DNA of 64,000 bases from the NCBI RefSeq assembly GCF_024213555.1, contig NZ_JANAVO010000008.1, forward strand, positions 124,001 to 188,000, read 5' to 3'. Positions 60,443-64,000 of the stretch are shown one piece after another. The stretch comes from Allokutzneria sp. A3M-2-11 16 (GTDB lineage: Bacteria; Actinomycetota; Actinomycetes; Mycobacteriales; Pseudonocardiaceae). The notes under the pieces were generated by a model that did not search any database, was not told the DNA's origin, and was given only the letters and a program-made list of their open reading frames with translations. Position 1 is the first letter of the stretch; each line of letters opens with the position of its first letter. A program made the translations under genes and the position numbers.

Positions 60443-61576
60443 GTGACGACCGCGGGACGGTGGAGCGGGCACGGCGGAGGAGGGTTGCTCCTCGGCCGGT
60501 TGTCCGGTGTCCCGGTGCTGCTCGCGCCGTCGTGGTGGGTCTTCGCCGTGCTGGTCGTGCTGTTCTACACACCGCTGGTCGGCCTGTTGCTGCCGGGCAG
60601 TCCGCTGTGGGTCTCCGCTCTGCTCGCCGCGGTCTTCGCGATCCTGCTCGCGGTCTCGGTGCTGCTGCACGAACTCGGGCACTGCGTCGCGGCGCTGCGC
60701 CTGGGCCTGCCGGTGCGCCGCGTGCGGTTGCAGATGCTGGGCGGGGTCTCGGAGGTCGTGCGCACCCCGTCCACCCCCGCCCACGAGGGTGTGGTCGCGG
60801 CGGCGGGGCCGGTGGTGTCGCTGCTGCTGACCGGGGTGTTCGGCATCGCGCTGCTGCTGGCGGAGCCGGAGACGGTGGCCTGGGTCGTGCTGCTCCAGGC
60901 CACCATCGCCAACGGGGCGGTCGCGCTGTTCAACCTGCTGCCGGGTCTGCCGTTGGACGGCGGTCGCATCGTGCGCGCCGCGGTCTGGCAGGTCACCGGG
61001 CGGCGCGGCGCCGGGACCAGGGCCGCGGTGATCGGAGCCGGGATCGTCGCCGCCGGGCTGGTGTTGTGGGCGGTCCGCGGCCTCGTCGACGGCGCGCCGG
61101 ACCAGTGGTTGCGGCTGGGCGTGTGCGTGCTCATGGCCGCGTTCGTGGTGATGGGCGCGAGCGCGGAGTTCGCCGCGGAGCGCCGCACGGCCTGGCCGGA
61201 GGGGCTGACCCTGGCCGAGCTGCTGCGACCGGTGCTGCAACTGCCCGCGGAGAGCCCGGTGGCCGACGCGCTGGCAGCGGCGGCGGGCCGGGGCGTGGTG
61301 CTGGTCCGGGCGGACGGGATCGCGGTCGGGCTGCTGGACACCGCGGTCGCGGAGCGGCTGGCGGCCACCCAGCCGAACACCCCGGCGGAGCAGGCGGCCG
61401 AGCCGATCACCGCCGACACGGTGCTGCTGGACTCCGAGCCGGGCGAGGAGATCGCCGAGCGGGTGCGCGCGGGCGCGGCCTGGCAGTTCCTCGTCGTGGA
61501 CGCCGACGGCAGGCCGAGCGGGGTGCTGCGCCGGGAGGACCTGCGGGCCGCGCTGGCCTCCGCGCGGGGCCGCTGA
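60443..61576 (+). CDS. Site-2 protease family (M50) intramembrane metalloprotease with CBS-like tail
   Basis: The protein has 377 residues from GTG 60443 with TACGCT 7 nt upstream. Zinc-site HELGH (SVLLHELGHCVAALRL, near residue 74) and the second motif NLLPGLPLDGGR near 160 define M50. Five to six membrane helices are predicted, followed by a soluble CBS-type region (about 250-370, VADALAAAAGRGVVLVRADG). Rip-type proteases cut membrane anti-sigma factors; this group (M50 with CBS) usually sits beside trmI, as here. Confidence 0.92.
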   Translation: MTTAGRWSGHGGGGLLLGRLSGVPVLLAPSWWVFAVLVVLFYTPLVGLLLPGSPLWVSALLAAVFAILLAVSVLLHELGHCVAALRLGLPVRRVRLQMLGGVSEVVRTPSTPAHEGVVAAAGPVVSLLLTGVFGIALLLAEPETVAWVVLLQATIANGAVALFNLLPGLPLDGGRIVRAAVWQVTGRRGAGTRAAVIGAGIVAAGLVLWAVRGLVDGAPDQWLRLGVCVLMAAFVVMGASAEFAAERRTAWPEGLTLAELLRPVLQLPAESPVADALAAAAGRGVVLVRADGIAVGLLDTAVAERLAATQPNTPAEQAAEPITADTVLLDSEPGEEIAERVRAGAAWQFLVVDADGRPSGVLRREDLRAALASARGR

Positions 61577-61643
61577 CCGGGGAGGCCGACCGGGGATGCG
61601 ACGATCGTGCGCCGAACCACGCACGCACCGCCCCCGGAGGTAG

Positions 61644-62480
<837 letters not shown>

Positions 62481-62486
62481 GAAAAC

Positions 62487-62527
62487 CCGCGAAGGGCGCC
62501 TCCCGGCTCGGGAGGCGCCCTTCGCGG
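62487..62527. terminator. Bidirectional 18-bp terminator between trmI and the convergent gene
   Basis: CCGCGAAGGGCGCCTCCC (62487-62504) pairs perfectly with 62510-62527 around a 5-nt loop. On the minus strand the stem is followed by GTTTTC, a classic U-tract, so it terminates the 62541-63449 gene well; for trmI it lies 6 nt after the stop. Confidence 0.88.
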
Positions 62528-62540
62528 TGTCGGGCCCGGA

Positions 62541-63449
62541 TCAGCTGGTGGGCACCGGGAACGACGGGAAGCTGAACGACGGGAACGTCGGCATCGTGAA
62601 CGACGGGAAGCTGAACGACGGCCGCGAGCCCGTGGTCCTCGGGGCGGAGCTGCTGCTCGGCTCCGAACTACCACCGCCCGAGGCGGACTTGAACAGGCCG
62701 CAGACCTTCCAGTCACCGTCCTCGGTGAGCAGGTCGTAGGTGAAGTCCTGCTTCTTGTCCTCGCTGCCCGCCCGCGAGGTCGTCCGCTCGAAGATGACCT
62801 TGCCGGTCTCGCCCTCGGCCTTGACCTCCTTGACCGTGAACTTCGCGGTCGAGGCCGTGGTGCTGCGCGGCGAGGTGGTGCGGGTGTTGGTCTCCTTGCG
62901 CTTCTTCTCGGCGTCGATCCGCTTCTGCAGCGCCTCCATGTCCGACGCGCAGAGCCCCTCGCGGAACTGGTCGATGGGGTACTCCGTGACGTCCTTGCCG
63001 TAGCTCTCGGACATCAGCTGCGCGGCGCGCTGCGCGACCGTGTCCGGGCTGCTGCCGGAGAAGATGAAGTATGCGCCGATGCCACCGCCGATCAGCACCA
63101 CCACCGCGACGATGATGCCGATGATCAGGCCGGTGCGCTTCTTCGGGCCGCCGGGCGGGGTGCCGTAGCCGTCGTAGCCGGGCGGCGGGCCGTAGGGACC
63201 CTGCGGTCCGCCGGGACCGGGCTGGCCCTGCGGCGGGTAGCCGTAGGGCCCGGTCTGCCCCGGCTGACCGGGTTGTCCCTGGTAGCCCGGGTAGCCGCCC
63301 GGCTGCTGGGGCTGCTGGCCGTAGGGGTCCTGGGGCTGGTTGAAGCCCCCGGTGTTGGGGGGCTGCTGACCGTAGGGCTGCTGCCCCTGGCCACCCTGGT
63401 TGTAGGGGTCGGGCTGGCCACCGTAAGGCTGCTGGGGTGGGTAGGTCAT
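62541..63449 (-). CDS. Pro/Gln/Gly-rich single-span membrane protein with DUF4878-like external domain
   Basis: The protein has 302 residues. Residues 1-105 are cytoplasmic and low complexity (YPPQQPYGGQPDPYNQGGQG-like repeats), then one TM (TGLIIGIIVAVVVLIGGGIG). The external domain (about 135-260) includes DTVAQRAAQLMSESYGKDV and ends in FTYDLLTEDGDWKVCGLFKS, resembling NTF2-like DUF4878 domains. The tail repeats Ser-Phe-Pro units (PSFSFPSFTMPTFPSF). A related domain is encoded by the next minus-strand gene upstream, so they are tandem paralogues. Confidence 0.7.
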   Translation of the reverse strand: MTYPPQQPYGGQPDPYNQGGQGQQPYGQQPPNTGGFNQPQDPYGQQPQQPGGYPGYQGQPGQPGQTGPYGYPPQGQPGPGGPQGPYGPPPGYDGYGTPPGGPKKRTGLIIGIIVAVVVLIGGGIGAYFIFSGSSPDTVAQRAAQLMSESYGKDVTEYPIDQFREGLCASDMEALQKRIDAEKKRKETNTRTTSPRSTTASTAKFTVKEVKAEGETGKVIFERTTSRAGSEDKKQDFTYDLLTEDGDWKVCGLFKSASGGGSSEPSSSSAPRTTGSRPSFSFPSFTMPTFPSFSFPSFPVPTS

Positions 63450-63491
63450 CACCGTTCCTGTTTCACTCGTCGATCACTGTCGGACAACAGC

Positions 63492-63576
63492 GGCCACCAT
63501 CAACGGCCACCATCAACGGCCACCATCAACGGCCACCATCAACGGCCACCATCAACGGCCACCATCAACGGCCACC
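63492..63576. repeat. 13-bp tandem repeat, six full copies plus a partial copy
   Basis: GGCCACCATCAAC is repeated six times without change (63492-63569), then GGCCACC (63570-63576). It lies between two paralogous minus-strand genes; the stop codon of the upstream one (63565-63567) falls inside the last full copy. The unit is not a multiple of three, so copy-number change would not simply extend the protein. Confidence 0.92.
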
Positions 63577-64000
63577 GCCCAGGCCACCCAGGTTCCCGAG
63601 CAGGCCGAGCCCCCTGGTCACACCGCAGATCCGCCAGCCCCCGTCCTCCGTGACGAGGTCGTAGGTCTCGGTCACCGGCCGGGAGGAGCCGCTGACCCTC
63701 ATTTCCACCGTCGCCGTTCCCGTGTCCCCGTTGGCGGTCACCGAGGTCACGGCGGCGCTCTCCGGGGTGAGCGGTCCGCCGCCGAGCCCGAGGCTCTTCG
63801 TCAGCTCGCCCAGTCCCTTCGTCACCTGATCCATCGCCTCCAGGGCGGTTCTGTCCTTGCCGCACAGCAGTTTCCGGTCACTGCCGTCCGCCTTGGACAG
63901 TGCGGCGGCGTAGGCCTCCGCGACCGCCCTCGGATCGTCCTTTTCGGAGCCATTGAGCACGAACACCGAGGTCACCGCCACTCCAGCGGCCAGGATGGCA
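63565..64000 (-). CDS. Membrane-anchored protein with DUF4878-like domain, partial (N-terminus beyond window)
   Basis: The frame is open to the edge of the window. The visible 144 residues start with a hydrophobic segment (AILAAGVAVTSVFVL), then PRAVAEAYAAALSKADGSDR, KLLCGKDRTALEAMD and ETYDLVTEDGGWRICGV, aligning with FTYDLLTEDGDWKVCGL of the 62541-63449 protein. It ends in a Gly/Leu-rich tail with TGA inside the 13-bp tandem repeat. It is probably an exported NTF2-like domain protein. Confidence 0.7.
   Translation of the reverse strand, partial: AILAAGVAVTSVFVLNGSEKDDPRAVAEAYAAALSKADGSDRKLLCGKDRTALEAMDQVTKGLGELTKSLGLGGGPLTPESAAVTSVTANGDTGTATVEMRVSGSSRPVTETYDLVTEDGGWRICGVTRGLGLLGNLGGLGGGR

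Overview
This 64 kb window is chromosomal DNA from a high-GC actinomycete. Coding sequence is strongly biased to G/C at third positions, GTG and TTG starts are common, and many genes appear to be transcribed without a leader. The gene set includes mshC (mycothiol synthesis), a fused lysX, EspG/PPE-like type VII secretion genes and DUF3558 lipoproteins. Together these point to the Pseudonocardiales (Amycolatopsis/Actinosynnema/Saccharothrix-like); I cannot fix the genus. From memory, the gene set mshC, PAC2, metH, PPE-like, hisE, hisG, RecB-like nuclease and trmI matches the Rv2130c-Rv2118c neighbourhood of Mycobacterium tuberculosis, so the backbone looks ancestral with accessory genes inserted.

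Layout. 0-3.3 kb: partial SDR, ABC-F ATPase with an attenuator-like leader, small HTH protein, crotonase. 3.6-10.8 kb: ABC exporter with an unusual C-terminal domain, SIS-domain sugar-phosphate protein with a DasR-like operator, secreted C69-like peptidase relative, GNAT, DeoR regulator and MFS transporter. 10.8-18 kb: small regulators and hypothetical genes, a CPBP protease, an HNH/13E12 endonuclease beside a large inverted repeat, a sucrase/ferredoxin-like protein and a VWA protein. 18-21.5 kb: MMPL transporter and mshC. 22.2-31.7 kb: a nine-gene operon (IclR regulator, alpha/beta hydrolase, quaternary-amine ABC importer, nitrilase, DUF6282 hydrolase, FAD/Fe-S dehydrogenase) that looks like an uncharacterised catabolic pathway. 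32-40.4 kb: NB-ARC/TPR regulator, lysX-DUF998 pair, hydrolase. 40.4-43.6 kb: TetR regulator, FAD monooxygenase with twin TetR operators, MFS transporter. 43.6-53.8 kb: PAC2, metH, HAD phosphatase, a type VII secretion substrate cassette, GrpB, hisE-hisG. 53.8-64 kb: cyclically permuted mutarotase-like protein, a Lon-like protease lacking its PDZ domain, LacI beside a decayed sugar-binding protein, a stand-alone GH25 lysin/holin pair, RecB-like nuclease, M50 protease, trmI, and two paralogous membrane-anchored proteins.

The intergenic DNA is unusually structured. There are two families of long palindromic repeats. One is a 130-240 bp element with GTCTTCAAGTAC termini, found four times and each time at a gene 3' end. 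The other is a modular array of 30-bp palindromic units closed by an 18-bp terminal unit, found four times. In two cases these repeats supply the stop codon and last residues of a gene. The strongest candidates for undescribed biology are these repeats, the ABC-F leader, the nine-gene catabolic operon and the PDZ-less protease. No tRNA, rRNA, CRISPR array, insertion sequence or antibiotic cluster was seen.
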